This document shows, piece after piece, positions 36,624 to 44,365 of a DNA stretch of 64,000 nucleotides. The stretch comes from CAVVJA01 sp963801715. Its GTDB lineage: Bacteria; Actinomycetota; Actinomycetes; Mycobacteriales; Jatrophihabitantaceae. The notes beneath the pieces are model-generated. The model was not told where the DNA came from, searched no databases, and was given only the letters and a program-made list of their open reading frames with translations. Where the stretch lies: positions 62,001 to 126,000 of the forward strand of contig CAWDGB010000014.1 in assembly GCA_963801715.1 (NCBI GenBank), written 5' to 3'. The number at the start of each line of letters is the position of its first letter. Within the stretch, counting starts at the first letter, position 1. Both the position numbers and the translations under genes were made by a program.

Positions 36624-36714
36624 CGCGTCCCTGAACCCGGATCTGTTGGAGCCCTGATAGCAGTGGGCGCACCCGTTCGGCGCGCCCACCTCTGTGCCAA
36701 CCCCGTGTCTCGGA

Positions 36715-36915
36715 TCAGTGCTGGAAAACGAAGAGATGCTGCCCAGCATTGGCGATCGCAGTCGATCCGATAGTCGCTGCGTTGACCGCTATCGCGAGAT
36801 TCACGGCGATCACTGGCGCGACGTTGATGTCGAAGAAGAGCGTCTCCCGGGGTGGAAGCAGCTCCAGGGACTGCGCATCGAGTTCGTCGATGCTCAGTAC
36901 CGGTGTTTGGTGCAC
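36715..36915 (-). CDS. small peptide with LPPRETLFFD core and Asn/Ala/Val repeats (peptide B)
   Basis: A 66-residue peptide starting at GTG 36915 behind a near-perfect ribosome site (AAGGAGGTGA, about six bases spacing). The N-terminal 15 residues are acidic (SIDELDAQSLEL), followed by LPPRETLFFD and then an Asn/Ala/Val-rich tail (INVAPVIAVNLAIAVNAA, then STAIANAGQ) ending FQH. It has no signal peptide and no cysteine. It is clearly paralogous to peptide A. I do not recognise a named family. A leader-like acidic segment plus an invariant core and a neighbouring protease with a PqqD-like domain suggest a processed peptide; this is inference. Confidence 0.85.
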   Translation of the reverse strand: MHQTPVLSIDELDAQSLELLPPRETLFFDINVAPVIAVNLAIAVNAATIGSTAIANAGQHLFVFQH

Positions 36916-36937
36916 GTCGGTTCACCTCCTTCCGGCG

Positions 36938-36965
36938 CCGTGCGGGCCCGCTAGGGCCCGCACGG
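36938..36965 (-). promoter_or_regulatory. 12-bp perfect stem-loop between the two peptide genes
   Basis: CCGTGCGGGCCC (36938-36949) and GGGCCCGCACGG (36954-36965) pair perfectly around a four-base loop. It lies between the end of peptide A and the ribosome site of peptide B. There is no T-run, so it is not a standard terminator. It could attenuate transcription or protect the upstream mRNA, letting the first peptide be made in excess. Confidence 0.75.
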
Positions 36966-36976
36966 TCGGTTCACCA

Positions 36977-37172
36977 TCAGTGCTGCGAGACGATGATCTT
37001 CTGGTAGGCGTTGGCGTTCGCCGCTCGAGAGGATCGTCGCCGCGTTGACTGCATACGCCGCGTTCGTGGCGTAGACGTTTGCCCAGTTGAAGTCGAAGAA
37101 CAACGTCTCGCGTTCGGGCAGCAGTTCGGCTTGCTGGACGGCCAGCTCGCTGAGTGTCAGCTCGGTTTGCAT
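36977..37172 (-). pseudogene. small peptide with LPERETLFFD core (peptide A), one-base frame break near its end
   Basis: ATG 37172 follows a strong GGAGGGGGTGA ribosome site. The acidic start (ELTLSELAVQQAEL) leads into LPERETLFFD and NWANVYATNAAYAVNAATILSS. The given frame then continues to 36951 with unrelated residues. Skipping one G near 37021 gives ANANAYQKIIVSQH and a stop at 36977, matching the ANAGQ...FQH ending of peptide B, so the repaired 64-residue peptide is almost certainly the real product. First gene of the leftward cluster. Confidence 0.8.
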
Positions 37173-37236
37173 GTCGGTCACCCCCTCCCCGCACATCGAT
37201 GGATCGATCTGTGTCCGATCAGTAAGCCAACTGCTG

Positions 37237-37265
37237 CGTTACTAGACCGTTATCGCATCGTTATC
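37237..37265. promoter_or_regulatory. three direct repeats of CGTTA(C/T)(C/T) at 11-bp spacing, candidate SARP operator
   Basis: CGTTACT (37237), CGTTATC (37248) and CGTTATC (37259) are spaced exactly 11 bp. Heptamer direct repeats with 11-bp periodicity are the known binding pattern of SARP/AfsR-type regulators, which carry the BTAD domain. The repeat lies between the peptide genes and the divergent arm that includes a BTAD regulator. On the minus strand an AT-containing GGCTTACTG lies about 8 bp beyond the last repeat, where a SARP-dependent -10 would be; it is weak. Confidence 0.65.
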
Positions 37266-37325
37266 TGCTCCATGCGGCTGGGCGGGCTGCTGCACACTCG
37301 CTACGCAGGAGGTATGTGCGATTAC

Positions 37326-37556
37326 ATGCGAATGGGTCAGAGCGAGGCTCGGCTGGTGACCGTGGGTCCAGCCGGCGGAAATGGAGTGCTCGTTATCCGG
37401 GTCTGGCACGAGGCCGGCGCAGCAAACGGGTTTCGGGCAAGGGTCATTTTCGGTGCTGGGGACGATCCTGCGGCTGAAACGAGCTTCGCCATTGCTCGGA
37501 ATCCGGACGAGGTCATTGACGCGGTGCGGCGTTGGCTAGCAACGATGGATAGGTGA
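37326..37556 (+). CDS. small conserved-type hypothetical protein
   Basis: A soluble protein of 76-80 residues (GVLVIRVWHEAG, GFRARVIFG, DEVIDAVRRWLATMD), predicted beta strands then a helix. Two starts are possible: ATG 37314 directly after AGGAGG (too close) and ATG 37326, 13 bases after it; the latter is chosen. I do not recognise a named family. It is the first gene of the rightward arm, before the BTAD regulator, and may be part of the same system. Confidence 0.6.
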   Translation: MRMGQSEARLVTVGPAGGNGVLVIRVWHEAGAANGFRARVIFGAGDDPAAETSFAIARNPDEVIDAVRRWLATMDR

Positions 37557-37733
37557 CCTCGTCACTCCCCGGTTATGGCCGCCCGATATGTTTCGCTAAT
37601 GTGTATCTACTCGACCACCGCTCGCTCTTGACATAGAGGAATGGCACGTGAAACGTGGTTGACGCGAGCGGCGCTGCTCACCACAGTCCGTAGTCGGCAC
37701 ACGTGAGCGCTTCCGCACGGTTGGGGGACAGCG

Positions 37734-38543
37734 ATGGCGACAGCGCAACGAGAGAGCCCGCAACACGTGCCGATTCGCGATGCCCAGCTATCACCGTCGT
37801 CGCCGCGCTGGGAGCTGCACCTGTTCGAACGGTGGACGTTGTGCGGCCAGGATGGCCAGGTAACGCTCGGTTTGCGGGAGCAGCGGCTGCTCGCCGTCCT
37901 CGCCCTCTATGGGGTGCGATCCCGGAGCTACGTCGCCGGGATCCTCTGGCCGGACAGCACGGATGCCCGCGCAATGGGCAACCTGCGGGCCGCGGTATGG
38001 CACGTCGAACACGCGGTACCCGGATTGCTGCTGCACAGTCGCACCCGGCTCGCCCTTGCCGAGGATGTTCGTCTCGATGTGCACGAGTTTCTGTCGGCTG
38101 TGCGTTGGGTAGTGGGACCTGACGCGACATTTGACAAGCGACAGCTTGGGCGAGCGGTAGCCATCCTGCAGCGGGGAGATCTACTGCCCGGCTGGTATGA
38201 CGACTGGGTGCTTTATGAACGATCCCGGTTGGCCCAGCTTCGGCTACGCGCGCTGGAATCGCTGGCCGAGCAATTGGTCTCTCTCGGTGATACCAGGAGC
38301 GCATTAGAGGCTGCCCTAGCGGCGGTCGCGATCGAGCCATTGCGGGAAAGTGCCCAACGCGCGCTCATCCGCGTGCATATCGCCGATGGGAACTATCTCG
38401 ACGCCGTTCGCGAGTACCGGTCATTTCGCACTCGCCTTGCCGCCGAGATGGACGTCAGTCCATCAGGGCAGCTGGAGTCATTGATCCACCCGCTTCTGGT
38501 GTCGCGACACGTGCGAGTTCGCACCAGTACCGCCACCGCCTGA
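37734..38543 (+). CDS. BTAD-domain (SARP/AfsR-type) transcriptional regulator
   Basis: A 269-residue regulator. The N-terminal OmpR-like winged helix includes LREQRLLAVLALYGVRSRSYVAGILWPDSTDARAMGNLRAAVWHV, and the C-terminal bacterial transcriptional activation domain has GDLLPGWYDDWVLYERSRLAQLRLRALESLAEQL and a TPR-like ALEAALAAVAIEPLRESAQRALIRVHIADGNYLDAVREY. It has no ATPase or sensor domain, so it is a small SARP. It is the likely reader of the 11-bp heptamer repeats at 37237-37265. ATG with a GGGGGACAGCG upstream stretch. Confidence 0.9.
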   Translation: MATAQRESPQHVPIRDAQLSPSSPRWELHLFERWTLCGQDGQVTLGLREQRLLAVLALYGVRSRSYVAGILWPDSTDARAMGNLRAAVWHVEHAVPGLLLHSRTRLALAEDVRLDVHEFLSAVRWVVGPDATFDKRQLGRAVAILQRGDLLPGWYDDWVLYERSRLAQLRLRALESLAEQLVSLGDTRSALEAALAAVAIEPLRESAQRALIRVHIADGNYLDAVREYRSFRTRLAAEMDVSPSGQLESLIHPLLVSRHVRVRTSTATA

Positions 38544-38576
38544 CCGTGCACCCCGCGCTGTCCCCGGCGCAGACGC

Positions 38577-39074
38577 TTACCCGAGCCCGCGTACGTAGCC
38601 TGCCTGACCGAGGTGTTGCAGGCAGTCGGAGATCACGCTCACCAGCCGAACGCCGAGCGTCACCGCCGGCGTCCATGTCTCATCCACCACGCGGTCCAGG
38701 TCTCCGGGTTCGAGCTGGGCCACGTAGCGCTCGGTCTGAGCAGCGACGGCAGCGTCATACCCGACAAGCCGTTCCGCGGTGACCCGAACCTTGACGACCG
38801 AGTCCGGTCGGTGGCCGTACCCGATGTCCCGCGGTGGGAGGTCGAGGCCGAACCGGTCGTACCAGCCATCGCGCATCCAGACCTGGTCGAGTCCGGCCAC
38901 ATCGGCAATGTGATCGTCGTGCACCCGGCTTTGATGCCAGACCAGCCAGCCGATCGAGTTGGCCTGATTCTGCGGTCGCCACGCCAGCTGTTCCGAGCTC
39001 AGCCCGTCGACGATTTCGGGGACGAGCGCGCGAATGCGTCCAAATGCCTCGAGGAGGAGGGCAGCCGAGTCCAC
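38577..39074 (-). CDS. DinB-family protein (mycothiol-dependent enzyme type)
   Basis: A 165-residue four-helix-bundle protein of the DinB/MDMPI superfamily. The metal-site histidines appear as GWLVWHQSRVHDDHI and near the end CLQHLGQAGYVRGL. Related actinobacterial proteins are mycothiol-dependent transferases; the substrate is unknown. It converges with the BTAD gene and may be transcribed after the DedA gene. Confidence 0.85.
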   Translation of the reverse strand: MDSAALLLEAFGRIRALVPEIVDGLSSEQLAWRPQNQANSIGWLVWHQSRVHDDHIADVAGLDQVWMRDGWYDRFGLDLPPRDIGYGHRPDSVVKVRVTAERLVGYDAAVAAQTERYVAQLEPGDLDRVVDETWTPAVTLGVRLVSVISDCLQHLGQAGYVRGLG

Positions 39075-39116
39075 GCCGTCACCGTAATGACTCGATCGAT
39101 GGGAATGCCCGCTGGG

Positions 39117-39752
39117 TCAGTCGGGCGTCATGGAAACCTTCTCGACGGCCTCCTTGCGGCGCCGGCGAGCGTGCAGGGCAATGACGATGCCGATGACAAC
39201 CGCGATTGCGGCGAACGGTGCCCACGTGAGATAGCGGCTCACCGTAGAGAGGGCGGAAGAGAAGGCAAACCCGAGGAGGACGCAGCCGGCGCCCCACAAG
39301 ATCCCGCCCGCGGCATTCCAGCGCAGGAACGTCGGATAGTGCATGCCGCTCATTCCGGCCATCGATGGCACCAGCGCCCGCAAGACGGCGGTGAGCCGGC
39401 CGAGGAAGATGGCCTTGCCGCCATGGCGGTGCAGGAACCCGTCGACGGTGGACCACCGTCCGTCACCGACCCACAGGCCGAGCCGGGACCGGCGAAGCGG
39501 CGGTCCGTACTTCCGTCCGAACTCGAAACCGACGGTGTCTCCGGCGATCGCGCAAATGATCGCGACCGGGATCATGACCCATAGGCTGAGCACGCCACGC
39601 TGGCAGAACACGCCAGCCACGAGAAGGCCGGTCTCGCCCGGCAACACCATTCCGATGAGGATCGCCGCCTCGGCGAACGCCAGGCCTCCGGCGATGACGT
39701 AGAGCCAGGCGCCCACCGCATTACCGATGCTGGTGATGACCTGCTCCAACAT
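39117..39752 (-). CDS. DedA-family membrane protein
   Basis: A 211-residue SNARE-associated/DedA protein. Features are EAAILIGMVLPGETGLLVAG, GDTVGFEFGRKYG and the family motif FLGRLTAVLRALVPSMAGMSGMHYPTFLRWNAAGGILW. DedA proteins act as lipid flippases (polyprenyl phosphate or phospholipid) in recent work on relatives. Divergent from the YcaQ-like gene; the 73 bp between them must contain both promoters. Confidence 0.92.
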   Translation of the reverse strand: MLEQVITSIGNAVGAWLYVIAGGLAFAEAAILIGMVLPGETGLLVAGVFCQRGVLSLWVMIPVAIICAIAGDTVGFEFGRKYGPPLRRSRLGLWVGDGRWSTVDGFLHRHGGKAIFLGRLTAVLRALVPSMAGMSGMHYPTFLRWNAAGGILWGAGCVLLGFAFSSALSTVSRYLTWAPFAAIAVVIGIVIALHARRRRKEAVEKVSMTPD

Positions 39753-39825
39753 CCAGCCATCGTGACACGTGTAGCCGACGCCGCCAGCCGTTTTGTTGTC
39801 CGACGCGATCCGTAGAGTCCCCGGC

Positions 39826-41100
39826 GTGGCCCGTCTCGCCGATTCGCCGATCGCCAGCGCGCCGGCAATAGAGCGGCTGACGGCCGAGGAAGCTCGGCGT
39901 ATTGCGCTAGCCGCGCAGGGTTTCGCGCAGCCACGCCCAACGGGCCGGATCGGTACCCGCCAGGTTCGGCGCGTGATCGAACAAGTCGGGCTGCTTCAGC
40001 TCGACTCGGTCAACGTGTTCAGCCGGTCGCACTACCTGCCGCTATTCGCCCGACTGGGCCCCTATCCCCGGGAGGTTCTGGACCGGCTCGCGGCGCATAC
40101 GGCTGGGCCGAATCGGCGCGAGTTGTTCGAGTACTGGGGCCACGAGGCCTCGCTGATTCCGATCCGCCTGCAGCCGCACCTGCGGTGGCGGATGGCCCGT
40201 GCCGGTACCGACGCCTGGGGCCGCATGGTCCGCATCGCTCGGGACTTCCCAGATCTGGTCGAGCGGGTGTACGAGCTCGTCGCCGAGCGCGGACCCATCC
40301 GGGCCGCACAGACCGGCGTCGAGCGCCCGGCCCGCGAGCCGGGGCAGATGTGGAACTGGCACGACGGCAAAGTGGCGCTGGAGTATCTGTTCTGGGCCGG
40401 TCGGGTCACTGCGGCCCGGCGGGTGAACTTCGAGCGGCTGTACGACCTCACCGAACGGGTGATCCCCGCCGCGGTCCTGGCAACCCCGACGCCGTCCATC
40501 GAGGAGGCGCAGCGTCAGCTCGTGCAGGTGGCGGCGCGGGCCCTGGGGGTGGCGACGGAGCCCGATCTCGGGGATTACTTCCGGCTGCCGAGAGCGGAGT
40601 CGAAGCTGCGGGTCGCCGAGCTGGTGGAGGCGGGCGACCTCGTACCGGTCGCCGTCGACGGCTGGCGCGCACCCGGCTACCTGTGGCCGGCAGCGCGGCG
40701 CCCGCGGTCGGTGCAGGCGCAGGCCCTGCTGAGCCCGTTCGACTCGCTCATCTGGTATCGGGAGCGAACCTTGCGACTGTTCGGTTTCCGGTACCGCATC
40801 GAGATCTATACACCGGCGGCCGCTCGGGTTCATGGCTACTACGTGCTGCCGTTCCTGCTCGACGAGGCACTGGTCGCCCGGGTCGACCTGAAGGCCGACC
40901 GTCAGGCGGGCGTGCTTCTGGTGCCGGGCGCTTTTGCCGAGCCTGGTGTCGAGCCGGATGCGGTCGCCCGTCCGCTCGCCGCCGAGCTGCGCCGCACGGC
41001 TGACTGGCTCGAGCTGGACGACGTCGTGGTGGGCGAGCGCGGCGATCTGGCTGCCGCGCTCCGCCGCTCGGTACGCGCCGTCAGCTCGCGGCGCGGGTGA
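39826..41100 (+). CDS. winged-helix YcaQ-like DNA glycosylase family protein
   Basis: A 424-residue protein of the HTH_42/YcaQ family (interstrand crosslink or alkylation glycosylases such as AlkX/YcaQ, AZL). The family motif LLQLDSVNVFSRSHYLPLFARLG is clear, as are LFEYWGHEASLIP and LLSPFDSLIWYRERTLRLFGFRYRIEIYTPAAARVHGYYVLPFLL. GTG 39826 is chosen over a TTG eleven codons earlier. It overlaps the convergent DUF4097 gene by 20 bases. Confidence 0.88.
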   Translation: MARLADSPIASAPAIERLTAEEARRIALAAQGFAQPRPTGRIGTRQVRRVIEQVGLLQLDSVNVFSRSHYLPLFARLGPYPREVLDRLAAHTAGPNRRELFEYWGHEASLIPIRLQPHLRWRMARAGTDAWGRMVRIARDFPDLVERVYELVAERGPIRAAQTGVERPAREPGQMWNWHDGKVALEYLFWAGRVTAARRVNFERLYDLTERVIPAAVLATPTPSIEEAQRQLVQVAARALGVATEPDLGDYFRLPRAESKLRVAELVEAGDLVPVAVDGWRAPGYLWPAARRPRSVQAQALLSPFDSLIWYRERTLRLFGFRYRIEIYTPAAARVHGYYVLPFLLDEALVARVDLKADRQAGVLLVPGAFAEPGVEPDAVARPLAAELRRTADWLELDDVVVGERGDLAAALRRSVRAVSSRRG

Positions 41101-41911
41101 TCCGCACGTCGCCGCTGCCGGTGCGCGCGCGAATCGTGATCGGCCGGCTGGATGCGGGCGCGCTGTCCTCGACCGGTAGGTCGGAGAGCAGCTGGCCGCT
41201 GCCGGTCGTGACGTCGAGCCGCGCTACTTGACCGGAGCGGAGGCCGACGGTCAGGCCGCCCGATCCAGTCACCAGATCGACGTCCCCTTCAGCGATGGCG
41301 ATGTCCGCCTGACCCGAGCCGGCGCGCAACGACACCGGACCGTGCGCGACGTCGACCTCGAGGTTGCCACTGCCGCACGCCATGACGAGCCGATGGCCCA
41401 GGTCTCCGAGCCGGACGGTTCCGGACCCGGATTTGATCTCCGCGGTGCCCGAGACCTTGGCCACCCGCGCCGGACCGCTGCCATATCGCAACCGGAGATC
41501 GCCATCGACGTAGTCGAGCTCGGTACGACTCGATCCCGCGGCGATGTCCGTATTGCCGGTGCGACCTTCGACGACGACATCGGCGCCGTAGCTGACGATC
41601 TTGGTCGACGTCCCGGAGGGCACCACCACGTCGACGTCCACGGCGGCGCGGCTCATTCCGCCGCCGATCAGGTCGAAAACGCCTCCGAGCTTGGCCGCGT
41701 GAACGACCAGCGTCGATCCGTGCCTGTCGATCCGGATGCGATCGGCCAGATCGGAGTCGGACTGCGGCCGCCGCGGGCTCACTGTGACGACGGCCTCGGT
41801 CAGGTCGTCGCGCGCATGGACCGTGACCGAGCCGAGGCCGACCTTGACATCGAGGCGGATCGGCCCGGTGACGGGGAACGCGCGGTGGATGGCGCCGGAA
41901 GCGGTGTTCAT
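41081..41911 (-). CDS. DUF4097 beta-helix-type adhesin-like protein
   Basis: A 276-residue protein made of regular short beta repeats rich in Gly, Ser and Asp (for example RLRYGSGPARVAKVSGTAEIKSGSGTVRLGDLG), matching the DUF4097/DUF4098 family. It has no signal peptide or membrane anchor, so it is probably cytosolic. The ATG at 41911 is fixed by AAGGAG five bases upstream. It is encoded right after a ribbon-helix-helix-type protein, an association common in actinobacteria. Function unknown. Confidence 0.88.
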   Translation of the reverse strand: MNTASGAIHRAFPVTGPIRLDVKVGLGSVTVHARDDLTEAVVTVSPRRPQSDSDLADRIRIDRHGSTLVVHAAKLGGVFDLIGGGMSRAAVDVDVVVPSGTSTKIVSYGADVVVEGRTGNTDIAAGSSRTELDYVDGDLRLRYGSGPARVAKVSGTAEIKSGSGTVRLGDLGHRLVMACGSGNLEVDVAHGPVSLRAGSGQADIAIAEGDVDLVTGSGGLTVGLRSGQVARLDVTTGSGQLLSDLPVEDSAPASSRPITIRARTGSGDVRITRAAS

Positions 41912-41940
41912 CGGATCTCCTTGTGGCAGGGCGTGACTGG

Positions 41941-42447
41941 TCATCCGGTGACCCAGCCGGTAACGCGGTGCGAGCCTCGCCTCGGTGGCCACGGGTCGCC
42001 CCAGGGCTGGCGGCTTCGGGGCCCGGAGAGGGCAGCCCTCGCCGCCCGCACGAGCCAGGTGTTGACCGACACGTTGCCGTCTGCGGCGGCCTGCTCGATC
42101 TCGGTCTTGAGGGCGTCGGACAGCCGCAGTGAGATACGCGCAGTGGCGTCGCCGTCGTCGGCCGGGCCCACCGGCTCTTGCGCAGTGGGGAGGGTCGCCA
42201 CCGAGACCCGCAGGTCGTCGCCGTCCAAGGTGACCCGGACGGACGGTGTGCCAGGGATCTCGGCCTCGGCGAGGGCGGCGGTGATCTCGTCTGCCGCGGC
42301 GGAGACCGCGGACACGAGTGCCAGCCGCACGGCCGTGTCGGCGGCGCCGGCGAGGCCGCTCGCAATCTGCTGGGTGCGTTCGTCGCCAAGTGCCGCGGCG
42401 GCGTGAAGCTGGTCGTGGACGCGCTGGGTGTATTCCGGAAGCTGCAT
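41941..42447 (-). CDS. HicB-like / ribbon-helix-helix protein
   Basis: A 168-residue protein. The N-terminal helical half (QRVHDQLHAAAALGD) is followed by a short beta segment and a C-terminal ribbon-helix-helix DNA-binding motif, ARISLRLSDALKTEIEQAAADGNVSVNTWLVRAARAAL. Proteins of this type precede DUF4097 genes in many actinobacteria, so they probably form a two-gene operon with this protein as autoregulator. No toxin-like partner is visible. ATG start at 42447. Confidence 0.8.
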   Translation of the reverse strand: MQLPEYTQRVHDQLHAAAALGDERTQQIASGLAGAADTAVRLALVSAVSAAADEITAALAEAEIPGTPSVRVTLDGDDLRVSVATLPTAQEPVGPADDGDATARISLRLSDALKTEIEQAAADGNVSVNTWLVRAARAALSGPRSRQPWGDPWPPRRGSHRVTGWVTG

Positions 42448-42633
42448 GACGTCACTATGACATCATCATGACGTTATAGCAACAGCATAATGGCGCCGGA
42501 TTCGGAATGACGATAACGCGTCCCGGCCGGCGAGCCGAACGCTTCGAGTCAAAGCACCGCCGGATAGGCTGGCGGCGCGAGGACGCCAGGGCCGTTACCG
42601 GTGTCCGTGTCTTCCCAAACCAGGAGTCGTTGC

Positions 42634-43386
42634 GTGCCCGACATCGTTGCCCCCACGGTTCAGGTGATCGCCTGGACGCACTTCGAGCCGCCCGCCGAGG
42701 TTCCGTGGGATACCGATGCCACGGGGGGCGAGGCGCTCGCCGAGTTCGCCGGCCGGGCGTGCTACCAGTCGTGGAAGAAGCCCAATCCGGCTACAGCGAC
42801 CAACGCCGGGTATCTCCGGCACATCTTGGAGGTAGGTCACCTGTCGGTGCTCGAACACGGCAGCGTGACGTTCTACGTCCTGGGCGTGTCCCGATCGCTC
42901 ACCCACGAGCTGATCCGGCACCGGCACTTCTCCTACTCGCAGCTGTCCCAGCGATACGTCCCGGAACGCGACGCGGCGGTGGTGGAACCGGACGTGATCG
43001 CTGAGGACCCCGAGTTGCACGCGAAGTTCGTCGCCGCCACGGACTCGGCCGTGCACGCCTACACCGAGCTGCTCGAAGGATTGGAAAAGCGATTCGCCGA
43101 CGTCGAGCAGGCGACGTTGCGCCGCAAGCAAGCTCGGCAGGCCGCTCGAGCCGTCCTGCCTAACGCGACCGAGACCCGCATCGTGGTGACCGGCAACTAT
43201 CGGGCGTGGCGGCACTTCGTCGCTATGCGCGCGTCCGAACACGCCGACATCGAGATCCGGGGGCTCGCGATCGCCTGCCTACGCGAACTGCGCCGGGTGG
43301 CCCCCAACGTGTTTGCGGACTTCGAGATCACCACACTTCCGGACGGCACGGAGATCGCGTCGTCGCCCCTGGTCAGCGAGGGTTAG
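42634..43386 (+). CDS. thyX: FAD-dependent thymidylate synthase
   Basis: A 250-residue ThyX that methylates dUMP to dTMP using FAD and methylene-tetrahydrofolate. The ThyX motif RHRHFSYSQLSQRY is complete, with SVLEHGSVTFYV before it. The GTG at 42634 has CAGGAG about seven bases upstream; eleven extra upstream codons in frame are unlike the family. It overlaps the convergent DUF4349 gene by four bases and precedes dapA as in mycobacteria and streptomycetes. Confidence 0.96.
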   Translation: MPDIVAPTVQVIAWTHFEPPAEVPWDTDATGGEALAEFAGRACYQSWKKPNPATATNAGYLRHILEVGHLSVLEHGSVTFYVLGVSRSLTHELIRHRHFSYSQLSQRYVPERDAAVVEPDVIAEDPELHAKFVAATDSAVHAYTELLEGLEKRFADVEQATLRRKQARQAARAVLPNATETRIVVTGNYRAWRHFVAMRASEHADIEIRGLAIACLRELRRVAPNVFADFEITTLPDGTEIASSPLVSEG

Positions 43387-44255
43387 CTGGAGCATCCCGC
43401 TCGGCTGCCGCGCCGGAGCCGCCTCCGGTAGATCGTCACGACGACCAGCAGCGCGCCGATCACCAGGAACGGCAGCGCGGTCGACACAACGGTGAGTAGC
43501 CAGCCGGCCGTCGCGGTCAACGCCGCCCACCCGCGTTGTAGGTCCTGGACCACCCCGACTGCCCGGTGAGTCGGCTTCGGTGGGACCGCGGCGGCCCGAA
43601 GATGGACCATGATCGCCGCCAGGGCGGTCTGATCGGCCAACGAGCGCTGCTGAGCCTCCAGTCCTTCGAGGTCCGCCTCCCGTTGGGACAGCTGCGCTTC
43701 CACCGCGAGGACCTCGGCGACGGTGCCAGCCCGTGCGTACAGGCCGCGAAGTCGAGCAATGGCAGCACGCATGCTGGCGACCCGCGAGTTGAGATCCACG
43801 ACGGTCTGGCCGACGTCCGTGCTGGATATGTCCCGGCTTCCGGCCTGTCCCAAACCCGCGAGTTGGTCCAGCACCCGGTCGCTGTTCGCGGTCGGCACTT
43901 TCAGCACGAGATCGGCCGACGTCGTTCGGCCGTCCCCGGCACGATCGTCTTTGGCAACCTCGCCTCGCGCGGCTATCGCCACGGCGCGGGCCCGGTCGGC
44001 TTGCCGGGTGATGTCCCGCACGAACATGGTGATGTCGGCTGTGCGCACGAGGGATTGATCCGGTGGAGTCGGCGCGCCGCGGGGGGCTGTCCGGGGTGTG
44101 CTCGGAGCGGCGGCCGCTGGCGCGGCGCCAGCGGCCCCCTGGCCGCCCGCACCGCCGTGATTGCCGGCTGAGGATTCGTTGCTCGATCCGCTGGTGCAAC
44201 CCGTGGCGCCGATGATCATCAATCCGCTGATCACGACAGCGACCCGTGCGCGCAT
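43383..44255 (-). CDS. DUF4349 lipoprotein
   Basis: A 290-residue lipoprotein. The signal peptide ends in lipobox ATGC (Cys20), then a low-complexity linker, a DUF4349 domain (VRTADITMFVRDITRQADRARAVAIAARGEV and VLDQLAGLG), a coiled coil (VLAVEAQLSQREADLEGLEAQQRSLADQ) and a C-terminal transmembrane helix with basic tail. The role of the family is unknown. ATG 44255 with GAGGAG six bases upstream. Confidence 0.88.
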   Translation of the reverse strand: MRARVAVVISGLMIIGATGCTSGSSNESSAGNHGGAGGQGAAGAAPAAAAPSTPRTAPRGAPTPPDQSLVRTADITMFVRDITRQADRARAVAIAARGEVAKDDRAGDGRTTSADLVLKVPTANSDRVLDQLAGLGQAGSRDISSTDVGQTVVDLNSRVASMRAAIARLRGLYARAGTVAEVLAVEAQLSQREADLEGLEAQQRSLADQTALAAIMVHLRAAAVPPKPTHRAVGVVQDLQRGWAALTATAGWLLTVVSTALPFLVIGALLVVVTIYRRRLRRGSRAGCSS

Positions 44256-44365
44256 CACATTCTCCTCGCCGGCGAGCTACTGACTTGAAAGACGTGACGA
44301 CGCGCCCGCTAGGTTGCCGCGCTGTCCGGGTGCCGTGGCGCGAGGCGACGGGGTAGCTTCGCAGC

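Noticed and set aside
33452..37172. Lanthipeptide, daptide or YcaO-type RiPP
   Set aside because: The peptides have no Cys, no daptide-like motif, and there is no LanM/LanB, YcaO or radical SAM gene in the cluster; the radical SAM gene at 50 kb is rimO.
37628..37656. TTGACA upstream of the BTAD gene
   Set aside because: The expected -10 position reads AAACGT, which is a poor match; kept only as a possibility.
41941..42447. HicAB toxin-antitoxin module
   Set aside because: A HicB-like protein is present but no small HicA-type toxin gene adjoins it; the partner is a DUF4097 gene.
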